Assembly (NCBI GenBank): GCA_943329665.2
Contig: CALQEU020000008.1
Location: 41,761-105,760, forward strand
Source: JAJTFW01 sp903922455
Lineage (GTDB): Bacteria > Bacteroidota > Bacteroidia > AKYH767-A > OLB10
Direction: 5' to 3'
Length of the DNA stretch: 64,000 bases
The notes beneath the pieces are model-generated. The model saw only the letters and a list, made by a program, of their open reading frames with translations, made no database searches and was not told the DNA's origin. Shown here piece by piece: positions 42,222-50,937 of the stretch; position 1 is the first letter of the stretch, and every line of letters begins with the position of its first letter. The translations under genes were made by a program, and so were the position numbers.

Positions 42222-42641
42222 TTATTCTGTATAATCTGGGCGTACAACAAATCTTGTTGTTACCGGTAATTTTTGTGATGCAAGGCGCATTGCCTCTTTA
42301 GCAACATTGATGGGAACACCTTCTGCTTCGAAGATCACCGTTCCAGGCTTTACGGTGGCTACCCAATATTCGGGAGCTCCTTTACCTTTACCCATTCGTA
42401 CCTCTAAAGGCTTACGAGTAATTGGTTTGTCTGGGAATATTCTGATCCAGATTTGTCCTTCACGTTTCATGAAACGGGTTACCGCAATACGGGCAGCTTC
42501 AATCTGACGGGAAGTGATCCAGCAGGTTTCTAATGATTTGATTCCAAAAGTTCCAAAAGCCAATGACGTTCCTCTTGTGGCAGTACCACTCGGAACCATT
42601 TTATGTTGCTTTCTGAACTTGGTTTTTTTAGGCTGTAACAT
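42222..42641 (-). CDS. rplP: 50S ribosomal protein L16
   Basis: A 139-residue protein: MLQPKKTKFRKQHKMVPSGT, FGTFGIKSLETCWITSRQIE, the conserved AARIAVTRFMKREGQIWIRI and KGKGAPEYWVATVKPG. It sits near the A-site tRNA elbow; 41 nt past rpsC. Confidence 0.98.
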   Translation of the reverse strand: MLQPKKTKFRKQHKMVPSGTATRGTSLAFGTFGIKSLETCWITSRQIEAARIAVTRFMKREGQIWIRIFPDKPITRKPLEVRMGKGKGAPEYWVATVKPGTVIFEAEGVPINVAKEAMRLASQKLPVTTRFVVRPDYTE

Positions 42642-42682
42642 GATTCAGCTACTTTATCTAATTATTTCGTCCTATTAATTTA

Positions 42683-43492
42683 TTAATCTCTTGTCGGTTT
42701 GTTACGATCGCCACCACCTCTGTTTCCTCCACCTCTGTTGCCACCGCCTCTGTTTCCTCCACGGTCACCACCGCGATCACCACGATCATTTCTATCTCCG
42801 CGCTTTTCTCCACCACCACCAGCTTTCGATGTGCTAGCGATACCTACGTTTGGTGATAAATCTCTTTTTCCAAATACTTCACCTTTGCAGATCCAAACTT
42901 TAATCCCGATAAGACCATAAGTTGTTAATGCTTCTGATAAAGCGTAATCGATATCGGCACGGAATGTATGCAAGGGAACACGACCTTCTTTGTATTGTTC
43001 AGAACGTGCAATCTCAGCACCACCTAAACGACCAGAGCAATTGATCTTAATTCCTTCAGCACCCATTCTCATCGTGGAAGCAACTGATTGCTTCATCGCA
43101 CGACGGAAAGAAATACGCGCTTCTAATTGACGAGCGATTCCATCGGCTACTAATTGAGCATCTAATTCTGGACGCTTAATTTCGAAGATATTAATTTGAA
43201 CTTCCTTTTTAGTCAGTTTCTTTACTTCTTCTTTCAACTTATCTACTTCGGCACCACCTTTACCAATCACAATACCCGGACGAGCAGTATGAACAGTTAC
43301 AGTAATTAGTTTCAACGTACGTTCAATAACGATACGTGATACACCACCTTTTGCAAGACGAGCAAGTAAGTATTTACGGATTTTCTCATCTTCAACTAAT
43401 TTTTCAGAATAGTTCTTTCCTCCATACCAGTTAGAATCCCATCCGCGGATGATTCCTAAACGATTACCTATCGGGTTAGCTTTTTGTCCCAT
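42683..43492 (-). CDS. rpsC: 30S ribosomal protein S3 with RGG-rich tail
   Basis: A 269-residue protein. The N-terminal part starts MGQKANPIGNRLGIIRGWDS. The KH domain carries RPGIVIGKGGAEVDKLKEEV (about residue 72), and the C-terminal domain runs to about 220 (GLIGIKVWICKGEVFGKRDL). A disordered tail of about 45 residues follows, with repeated RGG/GNRGGG units (DRGGDRGGNRGGGNRGGGN). S3 lines the mRNA entry tunnel and has helicase activity, so an RGG tail might add RNA contacts. Confidence 0.97.
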   Translation of the reverse strand: MGQKANPIGNRLGIIRGWDSNWYGGKNYSEKLVEDEKIRKYLLARLAKGGVSRIVIERTLKLITVTVHTARPGIVIGKGGAEVDKLKEEVKKLTKKEVQINIFEIKRPELDAQLVADGIARQLEARISFRRAMKQSVASTMRMGAEGIKINCSGRLGGAEIARSEQYKEGRVPLHTFRADIDYALSEALTTYGLIGIKVWICKGEVFGKRDLSPNVGIASTSKAGGGGEKRGDRNDRGDRGGDRGGNRGGGNRGGGNRGGGDRNKPTRD

Positions 43493-43501
43493 TTAATCTA
43501 C

Positions 43502-43930
43502 TTAGTTAGCGGTATTATTTTCTGTAGCAACAACAGCGTTTTTGTTGTCAACTACTAAAGTTATATGATTTGAACGCTTACGAATTCTATGACCACGACC
43601 TTGAGGTGCTGGGCGAAGACGTTTCAATTGACGACCTGCGTCAACATTCACTTGCTTTACCACTAACTCTTGATCTTCGATACGACTTCCTTCGTTCTTC
43701 GCTTGCCAGTTAGCAAGAGCAGATAAAAGAAGTTTCTCTAAACGACCTGCTGCTTCTTTGGTGCTTAGACGAAGCATGGCTAACGCTAAATCAACGCGCT
43801 TTCCACGAATCATATCAGCCACCAAACGCATTTTACGCGGAGAAGTAGGACAGTCATTTAATTTTGCAATTGCTACTTTCTTTATTGCAGCCTTGCGCTC
43901 TTCAGCGACATTACGTTTTCTGGCTCCCAT
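43502..43930 (-). CDS. rplV: 50S ribosomal protein L22
   Basis: A 142-residue protein: IAKLNDCPTSPRKMRLVADM, IRGKRVDLALAMLRLSTKEA and the beta-hairpin region VNVDAGRQLKRLRPAPQGRG, HRIRKRSNHITLVV that reaches into the exit tunnel. 2 nt after rpsS. Confidence 0.98.
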   Translation of the reverse strand: MGARKRNVAEERKAAIKKVAIAKLNDCPTSPRKMRLVADMIRGKRVDLALAMLRLSTKEAAGRLEKLLLSALANWQAKNEGSRIEDQELVVKQVNVDAGRQLKRLRPAPQGRGHRIRKRSNHITLVVDNKNAVVATENNTAN

Positions 43931-43932
43931 AA

Positions 43933-44211
43933 TTATTTAGATCCTTTGTCTTTAGAACCGGAGTGCCCCCTGAAAGAACGGGTAGGAGCGAATTCTCCCA
44001 GTTTATGTCCAACCATGTTTTCTGTCACGTATACAGGAATGAATTTATTTCCATTATGTACAGCGAAAGTATTTCCAACGAAATCCGGAGAGATCATTGA
44101 TCTGCGCGACCATGTCTTGATGGTAGCTTTTTTCTTGCCTTCATTCATACCCGCAACTTTAAGCTCGAGTTTGTAATCAATGAAAGGACCTTTTTTAAGC
44201 GAACGACTCAT
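43933..44211 (-). CDS. rpsS: 30S ribosomal protein S19
   Basis: A 92-residue protein: MSRSLKKGPFIDYKLELKVA, TWSRRSMISPDFVGNTFAVH and the conserved VGHKLGEFAPTRSFRGHSGS. It pairs with S13 in the 30S head. Confidence 0.98.
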   Translation of the reverse strand: MSRSLKKGPFIDYKLELKVAGMNEGKKKATIKTWSRRSMISPDFVGNTFAVHNGNKFIPVYVTENMVGHKLGEFAPTRSFRGHSGSKDKGSK

Positions 44212-44241
44212 GTTATTTTATAGTCAGATTACCTTATACAA

Positions 44242-45066
44242 TTATTTCTTACGACGCTCTAGGATGTACTTGTTAGAAGGGTTACTCTTCTTACGCGTTT
44301 TGTATCCTTTTGCAATGAGACCTTTGCGACTACGTGGATGACCACCTGAAGCACGACCTTCTCCTCCACCCATTGGATGATCCACTGGATTCATGGCAAC
44401 ACCACGAACACGTGGACGTCGTCCTAACCAACGGTTTTTACCCGCTTTACCTTTGCTTTCCTTATCGTGATCTGAATTCGATACAGAACCGATAGTTGCC
44501 ATACAAACCACAAGCACTTTACGTGTCTCGCCTGAAGGCATCTTCAATACTGCATATTTATCTTCACGAGCCGCTAACTGAGCATAAGCACCAGCGCTAC
44601 GAGCGATTTTTCCACCTTGACCTGGACGCATTTCAATGTTATGCACTACAGTTCCCAATGGAATATCTTTTAAAGGCATTGCATTACCTACTTCAGGAGC
44701 TACTGTAGAACCATTCGCAATGATTTGGCCTACTTGAATTCCGTTTGGAGCAATAATATATCTTTTCTCACCATCAGAATATTTTACCAATGCGATGAAT
44801 GAAGTTCTGTTTGGATCGTACTCGATCGTTTCAACGGCACCCGTAACATCAAATTTGTCACGTTTAAAATCGATGATACGATACATTTTACGGTGACCAC
44901 CACCTAAATAACGCATGGTCATTTTACCCGTGTTATTTCTACCACCACTACGCTTCAAAGAAACAAGTAATGATTTTTCTGGCTCGCTTGCAGTAATTTC
45001 CGAATAGTCAGTACGTGTTTGATGACGTTGACCCGGAGTCATTGGACGTATTTTTCTAGTTGCCAT
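44242..45066 (-). CDS. rplB: 50S ribosomal protein L2
   Basis: A 274-residue protein of the peptidyl-transferase surroundings: KSLLVSLKRSGGRNNTGKMT, HRKMYRIIDFKRDKFDVTGA, and the functionally central RGVAMNPVDHPMGGGEGRAS with the conserved His of this loop, then KGLIAKGYKTRKKSNPSNKY. Confidence 0.98.
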   Translation of the reverse strand: MATRKIRPMTPGQRHQTRTDYSEITASEPEKSLLVSLKRSGGRNNTGKMTMRYLGGGHRKMYRIIDFKRDKFDVTGAVETIEYDPNRTSFIALVKYSDGEKRYIIAPNGIQVGQIIANGSTVAPEVGNAMPLKDIPLGTVVHNIEMRPGQGGKIARSAGAYAQLAAREDKYAVLKMPSGETRKVLVVCMATIGSVSNSDHDKESKGKAGKNRWLGRRPRVRGVAMNPVDHPMGGGEGRASGGHPRSRKGLIAKGYKTRKKSNPSNKYILERRKK

Positions 45067-45080
45067 GGCTCTGTTCTTAA

Positions 45081-45371
45081 TTAAATATTACTGAAGAAAT
45101 CAATTGACTCGCCTGCTTTCAAGGTAACGATTGCCTTTTTAATGTTTGGGCGTTGACCAGTAACCGCACCTGTTTTCGTGCCACGGCTCATTGCCTTACC
45201 ACGATAAATCATTGTGTTTACCGATTCAACATTTACACCATACATCGCTTCAACTGCTTTTTTAATCTCAAGCTTGTTGGCGCGTCTTTCCACTATGAAA
45301 CCATAGCGTGGTTGTTTTTCTGTAATCCGGTTCATCTTCTCAGTGACCACCGGTTTCTTCAGGATATCCAT
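45081..45371 (-). CDS. rplW: 50S ribosomal protein L23
   Basis: A 96-residue protein at the tunnel exit, where chaperones and SRP dock: MDILKKPVVTEKMNRITEKQ, FIVERRANKLEIKKAVEAMY and VESVNTMIYRGKAMSRGTKT. A 102-nt gap with an AT-rich hairpin separates it from rplD. Confidence 0.97.
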   Translation of the reverse strand: MDILKKPVVTEKMNRITEKQPRYGFIVERRANKLEIKKAVEAMYGVNVESVNTMIYRGKAMSRGTKTGAVTGQRPNIKKAIVTLKAGESIDFFSNI

Positions 45372-45429
45372 TTTACTCTTATAGGTTTATCGTGCCTATG
45401 CACTTAATTATTTAAGAATTCTCTCCGCA

Positions 45430-45459
45430 AAATTATTTTCAATATTTCGAAAATAATTT
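45430..45459 (-). promoter_or_regulatory. AT-rich hairpin in the rplD-rplW gap
   Basis: AAATTATTTTC (45430-45440) pairs with GAAAATAATTT (45449-45459) over 11 bp around 8 nt. A stable stem in this otherwise tight gene block may be a processing, stabilising or regulatory site in the mRNA. Confidence 0.4.
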
Positions 45460-45473
45460 CACCGAAGTGTTGA

Positions 45474-46103
45474 TTATTTAAGCAATGTGCTTTCGATTAC
45501 CGGAAGCGAGCTCTCCATGACAATAATATTATGAGCATGCATAATATCGTATGTATTTAAATCAGAGGCTGTTACAACTTTACTGCGCTCCAAATTTCGG
45601 GACGACAAATATACGTTTTTATTCGATTGAGGCAGAACCAATAACGTTTTTTTATCCGAAACCTTCAAATTATTCACCAAATCAACAATCAATTTAGTCT
45701 TAGGATGATCAAAACTTAGATCTTCCAAAACCATTACATTATTGGATTGAGCTTTATAAGAAAGCGCAGACATACGTGCAAGACGCTTCAATTTTTTGTT
45801 CAAGCTGAAAGTATAATCACGTGGTTGAGGTCCAAATACTCGTCCACCACCAACAAAAAGAGGACTCTTCTTAGATCCAGCACGTGCTCCGCCAGTTCCT
45901 TTTTGCTTCTTCAATTTTTTAGTGGTTCCAGCAATCTCGTTACGCTCTTTTGATTTGCTTGTACCTTGACGACGATTAGCAAGATGTTGCTTAACATCAA
46001 GATAGATAGCATGATCATTAGGGCTGATCCCGAAGATACTTTCGTTCAGAACTGCTTTGCGTCCTGTTTCTTTTCCAGTACTATTATATACAGATACTTC
46101 CAT
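45474..46103 (-). CDS. rplD: 50S ribosomal protein L4
   Basis: A 209-residue protein: KLKKQKGTGGARAGSKKSPL, FVGGGRVFGPQPRDYTFSLN and KKLKRLARMSALSYKAQSNN form the tunnel-reaching loop and neighbours. In E. coli L4 represses its own operon from the rpsJ leader. Here the start is 2 nt after rplC. Confidence 0.97.
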   Translation of the reverse strand: MEVSVYNSTGKETGRKAVLNESIFGISPNDHAIYLDVKQHLANRRQGTSKSKERNEIAGTTKKLKKQKGTGGARAGSKKSPLFVGGGRVFGPQPRDYTFSLNKKLKRLARMSALSYKAQSNNVMVLEDLSFDHPKTKLIVDLVNNLKVSDKKTLLVLPQSNKNVYLSSRNLERSKVVTASDLNTYDIMHAHNIIVMESSLPVIESTLLK

Positions 46104-46105
46104 GA

Positions 46106-46723
46106 TTAATTCGACAGCGTTACAAATGAACCTTTATGACCTGGAATAGCACCTCTTACAAGAAGAAGGTTCTGCTCAGGCATAACTTTCACGATTTCTA
46201 AATTTTGAACCATTACACGTGCATTACCCATGTGTCCGCCCATGCGCTTTCCCTTCATTACCCTAGAAGGCCATGAAGAAGCACCTAACGAACCTGGAGC
46301 ACGTTGACGATCATGTTGACCGTGAGTTTGTCCACCAACACCACCAAAATTGTGACGTTTAACAACCCCTTGAAAACCTTTACCTTTTGATGTACCTACT
46401 ACATCACAAAAATCACCTTCAGCAAAAATATCGCACTTCACTAAGTCGCCAGTTTGAAATTCTTGAACAAAGTCCTTGAATTCCATTACCCTTTGCTTAG
46501 GAGTAGTGTTTGCTTTCTTAAAATGACCCATTAATGGTTGGGTCGTGTTTTTTTCTTTTTTCTCACCAAATGCGAGTTGAACGGAACTATATCCGTCATT
46601 CTCGACTGTTTTAACTTGTGTTACTACACAAGGGCCGGCTTCAACTACAGTGCAGGGAATATTATTTCCTTCTGCATCGAAGATGCTGGTCATGCCGACT
46701 TTTTTTCCGATTATACTTGCCAT
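46106..46723 (-). CDS. rplC: 50S ribosomal protein L3
   Basis: A 205-residue protein: MASIIGKKVGMTSIFDAEGN, GKGFQGVVKRHNFGGVGGQT and HGQHDRQRAPGSLGASSWPS; the Gln in GQHDRQRAPGS is the methylated residue in E. coli. A 132-nt gap separates it from rpsJ, with a short TACGGT...GCCGTA stem at about 46772-46791. Confidence 0.98.
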   Translation of the reverse strand: MASIIGKKVGMTSIFDAEGNNIPCTVVEAGPCVVTQVKTVENDGYSSVQLAFGEKKEKNTTQPLMGHFKKANTTPKQRVMEFKDFVQEFQTGDLVKCDIFAEGDFCDVVGTSKGKGFQGVVKRHNFGGVGGQTHGQHDRQRAPGSLGASSWPSRVMKGKRMGGHMGNARVMVQNLEIVKVMPEQNLLLVRGAIPGHKGSFVTLSN

Positions 46724-46855
46724 CTTAACTACGGTTTAGTTGTTTTGGTCTTAATGATTATTGATAAGCAATACGGTCTGAATCAGCCGTAAGCTGTTGT
46801 TTTAATTTAATTTCGGATAGGATGTAAAGAACGATTTTTTAATCCTGTGAGCGCA

Positions 46856-47161
46856 CTAAACTTTGATTTCTACCTCTACTCCACTTGGAAGTTCGAGCTT
46901 CATCAAAGCATCTACTGTTTTCGCTGTAGAGCTATAGATATCCAAAAGACGCTTGTATGAACATAATTGAAACTGTTCACGAGCCTTCTTATTAACGTGA
47001 GGTGAGCGAAGAACGGTGTAAATTTTCTTCTCTGTAGGAAGTGGAATTGGACCACTCACTATAGCACCTGTTGGCTTTACCGTCTTCACGATTTTCTCAG
47101 CAGATTTATCCACGAGATTAAAATCGTAAGACTTTAATTTAATTCTGATTCTTTGGCTCAT
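46856..47161 (-). CDS. rpsJ: 30S ribosomal protein S10
   Basis: A 101-residue protein: RIRIKLKSYDFNLVDKSAEK, GAIVSGPIPLPTEKKIYTVL and RSPHVNKKAREQFQL. It is also a transcription antitermination factor (NusE) with NusB. It starts 35 nt after fusA, and the usual separate S10-operon boundary is not evident here. Confidence 0.98.
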   Translation of the reverse strand: MSQRIRIKLKSYDFNLVDKSAEKIVKTVKPTGAIVSGPIPLPTEKKIYTVLRSPHVNKKAREQFQLCSYKRLLDIYSSTAKTVDALMKLELPSGVEVEIKV

Positions 47162-47196
47162 TTTATAAGAACGGTATTGAGAACTTTATTTTACAC

Positions 47197-49335
47197 TTAA
47201 ACCTTTTCGGCAGAAGATTTACCTTTTGCTTTTGCAATTACTTCTTCAGAAACATTACGTGGTGCTTCTGCAAAGTGTGAGAATTCCATCGTAGAAGATG
47301 CACGCCCTGAAGTGATCGTACGCAATGCAGTTACATATCCAAACATTTCAGACAAAGGAACTTTTGCTTTTACTACTTGAGCACCTCCACGAGAATCCAT
47401 TCCTTCCATTTGTCCACGACGACGGTTAAGGTCACCCACTACATCACCCATGTTTTGCTCAGGAGTAATTACTTCTAACTTCATGATTGGCTCAAGAAGC
47501 ACAGGTTTTGCTTTTGGCAATGATTCACGGAAAGCGGTACGAGCACAGATTTCAAATGACAAAGCATCGGAGTCAACGTTATGGTATGAACCATCAATCA
47601 ATCTCACCTTCAATCGTTGTACTTGATATCCGGCTAATACACCATTTACCATGGCTGCACGAAATCCTTTTTCAACAGCTGGAATAAATTCACGAGGGAT
47701 ATTACCACCTGTAATTTCATTTACGAATTGTAAACCACCGTTCTTATCTGTTACTTCAAAATCTTCATCAGAAGGAGATACTACAAACTTAATATCCGCG
47801 AATTTACCACGACCACCCGTTTGCTTTTTATAAACCTCTCTGTGTTCTACAGTACCATTGATCGCCTCTTTATAATTTACTTGTGGAGCACCTTGATTAA
47901 CTTCCACTTTAAATTCTCTTCTCAAACGATCAACAATAATTTCAAGGTGTAACTCACCCATTCCAGAAATGATTGTTTGACCGGTATCTTCATCAGATTT
48001 CACACGGAAAGTTGGATCTTCTTCAGCTAATTTACCAAGAGAAACTCCTAACTTATCCATATCAGTTTGCGTCTTTGGCTCAATAGCTAATCCGATAACT
48101 GGCTCTGGGAAATTCATCGCTTCAAGTACAATAGGTGCATTTTCTGCACATAGTGTATCTCCTGTCTTAATATCCTTAAATCCTACAGCAGCACCAATAT
48201 CACCCGCAAAAATAGTTGGGATTTGATTTTGCTTATTTGCATGCATTTGGAAAATACGAGAGATACGCTCTTTTTGACCTGAACGCGTGTTCAAGACATA
48301 AGAACCTGCATCCAATTTACCAGCATAGCAACGGAAGTATGCCAAACGACCTACGAAAGGATCAGTAGCAATCTTAAATGCAAGCGCAGTAAATGGCTCT
48401 TTAATATCAGGGCGACGTGAAATTTCTTCTTCAGTATCAGGGTGAATACCTTTGATACTTTCTTTATCCATTGGTGAAGGCATTAATTCCATCACGTAGT
48501 CAAGCATCGTTTGAACACCTTTATTCTTAAAAGCCGAACCACAAAGCATCGGTACTACTTTATTTGCAACGCAAGCTTGACGTAAAGCTGTCAAAATCTC
48601 CGTTTCTGAAATAGAAGCAGGATCTTCGAAATACTTCTCCATGATCTTGTCATCGAATTCAGCACATGCTTCCAATAACTTCACACGATATTCAGTAGCC
48701 TCTTCCAACATATCATCTGGAATTGGAACTTCTTGGAAAGTCATCCCTTGATCAGCATCATTCCAGATAATTCCACGGAAATTCACCAAGTCAACAACAC
48801 CTTTAAAAGTTTCTTCAGCACCGATTGGCAATTGCAATGGAAGTGCGTTACCACCTAATACTTCACGAACTTGGCGAACCACGTTCAAGAAATCGGCACC
48901 AGCGCGATCCATTTTATTTACGAAACCGATACGAGTTACGTTATAGTTATTAGCTAAACGCCAGTTTGTTTCAGACTGAGGCTCTACACCATCAACCGAA
49001 GAAAACAAAAACACCAACCCATCCAATACACGCAAAGAACGATTTACCTCAACGGTAAAATCAACGTGACCTGGGGTGTCAATGATATTAATTTTATAAT
49101 CATTACCTCTATACTTCCAAAAAGCGGTAGTTGCCGCAGACGTAATTGTTATACCACGCTCTTGCTCCTGCACCATCCAATCCATCGTTGCTGCACCGTC
49201 ATGCACTTCACCAATTTTGTGATTTACACCTGTGTAGTATAGGATACGCTCTGTAGTAGTTGTCTTCCCTGCATCGATATGAGCAGCGATTCCAATATTA
49301 CGTACAAATCTTAAATCTTTTACGTCCGTTGACAT
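47197..49335 (-). CDS. fusA: Elongation factor G
   Basis: A 712-residue translocation GTPase. G1 is AHIDAGKTTTTERILYYTG, the switch region is QEQERGITITSAATT, G3 is IIDTPGHVDFTVEVNRSL, and G4 is NKMDRAGADF. Domain IV has the PREFIPAVEKGFRAAMVNGV segment. It lies between rpsG and rpsJ. The str operon lacks tuf, which in this phylum is usually elsewhere. Confidence 0.98.
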   Translation of the reverse strand: MSTDVKDLRFVRNIGIAAHIDAGKTTTTERILYYTGVNHKIGEVHDGAATMDWMVQEQERGITITSAATTAFWKYRGNDYKINIIDTPGHVDFTVEVNRSLRVLDGLVFLFSSVDGVEPQSETNWRLANNYNVTRIGFVNKMDRAGADFLNVVRQVREVLGGNALPLQLPIGAEETFKGVVDLVNFRGIIWNDADQGMTFQEVPIPDDMLEEATEYRVKLLEACAEFDDKIMEKYFEDPASISETEILTALRQACVANKVVPMLCGSAFKNKGVQTMLDYVMELMPSPMDKESIKGIHPDTEEEISRRPDIKEPFTALAFKIATDPFVGRLAYFRCYAGKLDAGSYVLNTRSGQKERISRIFQMHANKQNQIPTIFAGDIGAAVGFKDIKTGDTLCAENAPIVLEAMNFPEPVIGLAIEPKTQTDMDKLGVSLGKLAEEDPTFRVKSDEDTGQTIISGMGELHLEIIVDRLRREFKVEVNQGAPQVNYKEAINGTVEHREVYKKQTGGRGKFADIKFVVSPSDEDFEVTDKNGGLQFVNEITGGNIPREFIPAVEKGFRAAMVNGVLAGYQVQRLKVRLIDGSYHNVDSDALSFEICARTAFRESLPKAKPVLLEPIMKLEVITPEQNMGDVVGDLNRRRGQMEGMDSRGGAQVVKAKVPLSEMFGYVTALRTITSGRASSTMEFSHFAEAPRNVSEEVIAKAKGKSSAEKV

Positions 49336-49367
49336 TTTATATTTCTGGTATTACGCTTTAATTAATT

Positions 49368-49835
49368 TTAAACTCTAAAATGAGAGAACGCTTTGTTTGC
49401 ATCGGCCATACGATGCGTATCATCTTTCTTCTTCACAGCAGCACCTTCACCTTTCGCAGCAGCAATGATTTCTCCAGCTAACTTATCCGACATACTTTTC
49501 TCGTTGCGCTTACGTGCATAAAGAATCATCCACTTAATACCCACAGAAATTTTACGATCAGGACGTACTTCAGAAGGAATTTGGAAAGTTGCTCCACCTA
49601 CACGACGGCTTTTCACTTCCACGGTTGGCATCACATTATTCAATGCTGTTCTCCATGTTTCAAGACCGCTTTCTTTCGTACGATTCTCCACTTTATCAAG
49701 TGCATCGTAGAACAATTTATATCCAGTTCCTTTTTTACCTGAATACATTAACATATTCACAAAACGGGTAACGAGTGGATCATTAAATTTTGGATCCGGT
49801 AGAATGGGTCTCTTCTTTGGTTTTGACTTCCTCAT
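49368..49835 (-). CDS. rpsG: 30S ribosomal protein S7
   Basis: A 155-residue protein: MRKSKPKKRPILPDPKFNDP, LVTRFVNMLMYSGKKGTGYK, the 16S-binding VEVKSRRVGGATFQIPSEVR and KRNEKSMSDKLAGEIIAAAK. It begins 42 nt after rpsL. In E. coli S7 represses the str operon. Confidence 0.98.
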   Translation of the reverse strand: MRKSKPKKRPILPDPKFNDPLVTRFVNMLMYSGKKGTGYKLFYDALDKVENRTKESGLETWRTALNNVMPTVEVKSRRVGGATFQIPSEVRPDRKISVGIKWMILYARKRNEKSMSDKLAGEIIAAAKGEGAAVKKKDDTHRMADANKAFSHFRV

Positions 49836-49877
49836 TTTATAAGAAGGGTATTATTAGATATTCTTAATTATGTAAAC

Positions 49878-50291
49878 TTATTTTTTACCTTTTTTTGCAG
49901 CAGCGGCAGCAACAGCACCTGCTTTTGGACGTTTTGTTCCGTATTTAGAACGACGTTGATTACGACCTTCAACACCTGAAGTATCCAATGCACCACGAAT
50001 GATATGGTAACGAACTCCCGGAAGATCTTTAACCCTTCCACCACGGATCATAACAATACTATGTTCTTGTAAGTTATGACCTTCACCAGGAATGTATGCA
50101 GTCACCTCGAACTTGTTCGTTAAACGAACACGAGCTACTTTACGCATTGCTGAATTCGGCTTCTTTGGAGTGGTGGTATACACACGAGTGCAAACTCCAC
50201 GACGCTGAGGACATGAAACAAGGGCTGGTGACTTACTCTTTTCTACCATAGCCTCGCGGCCCTTACGTACTAACTGTTGAATTGTAGGCAT
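49878..50291 (-). CDS. rpsL: 30S ribosomal protein S12
   Basis: A 137-residue decoding-centre protein: MPTIQQLVRKGREAMVEKSK, RGVCTRVYTTTPKKPNSAMR, and PGVRYHIIRGALDTSGVEGR. The Lys of the TPKKPNS motif and the Lys of GRVKDLPG are present, so no classic streptomycin-resistance change is seen. The C-terminal tail is Ala/Lys-rich. First gene of the long minus-strand block. Confidence 0.98.
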   Translation of the reverse strand: MPTIQQLVRKGREAMVEKSKSPALVSCPQRRGVCTRVYTTTPKKPNSAMRKVARVRLTNKFEVTAYIPGEGHNLQEHSIVMIRGGRVKDLPGVRYHIIRGALDTSGVEGRNQRRSKYGTKRPKAGAVAAAAAKKGKK

Positions 50292-50353
50292 TCTTAATTT
50301 TTTTCTATTCTAGATCAGTGAATTAGATACACTATACCCCTAAAAAGGGAGTG

Positions 50354-50383
50354 CAAAGTTACACAAGAAAATGATTTATGCAA
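50354..50383 (-). promoter_or_regulatory. Promoter of the str-S10-spc-alpha ribosomal block
   Basis: On the minus strand TTG (50383-50381), a 19-nt spacer and TAACTTTG (50361-50354) are read, giving a start about 55 nt upstream of rpsL. A CCCCTAAAAAGGGAG stretch lies in the leader. Confidence 0.85.
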
Positions 50384-50607
50384 GTTGTTTTTCAAATTAT
50401 TTATGAAACAGTGGGTTATGAAGTCAAAAATTGAAAAAAAACAAGGATTGTTCACAGATAATGTAAAATATTAGTATTGATAATCAATATTCTAAATAAA
50501 TATTAACATTTTTTAGAATTCTTTGAAATTCCTTTATATTCTTTAATAATTGCATTTGTTTACAACCAAAGTTCAAAACCTACTCTTTTTTTCGAAACTG
50601 CAATTTT
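50384..50607. other. AT-rich gap upstream of the rpsL promoter
   Basis: AT-rich intergenic DNA between the rpsL promoter and the start of the decayed surface-protein gene. No ORF or repeat is seen. Confidence 0.5.
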
Positions 50608-50931
50608 ATGAACAGTAAAAAAATACTAATCGGTTTATTATTAGCATTTTTACTGCTTTTTTCTAATGCTTCTCATAGGTTGGGCGGTGAAATTACGTGG
50701 AGCAGTGATGGAAACGGTCAATTTATCTTTCAATTCAAATTGTAAAGAGATTGTAATGGTATTTCTGGACCTTTAAGTGCAACTCTAACAACAAATGCAC
50801 CTTTAGGTAATATAACTTGCCTACCAGTTTGTCAAGATGGTTGATGCAGTGATTGGTGAGGTCAAAAACTATTCATTTCGGTTCAATCTAGCTTTACTAT
50901 TGTTAAAAGAAATTGGTTTAAAGGAGTATAA
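50608..50931 (+). pseudogene. Decayed N-terminus of a gliding/adhesin-type surface protein
   Basis: From ATG 50608 the frame reads a signal peptide (MNSKKILIGLLLAFLLLFSN) and ASHRLGGEITWSSDGNGQ, FIFQFKL. A TAA at 50743-50745 follows, then RDCNGISGPLSATLTTNAPL and ITCLPVCQDG, TGA at 50842, another TGA, and TAA at 50929. The wording ASH..GGEITW ... F.FQFKLYRDCNGI ... CQDG is that of the N-terminal region of large Bacteroidota proteins with gliding-motility-type C-termini. The Tyr codon before RDCNG has become TAA. Only about 108 codons of a protein normally many hundred residues long remain. Confidence 0.75.
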
Positions 50932-50937
50932 CTAGAT

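Noticed and set aside
42699..42920. Proline-rich plus-strand ORF opposite rpsC
   Set aside because: It is the antisense of the RGG-repeat tail of S3; the proline runs come from complementary GGN codons.
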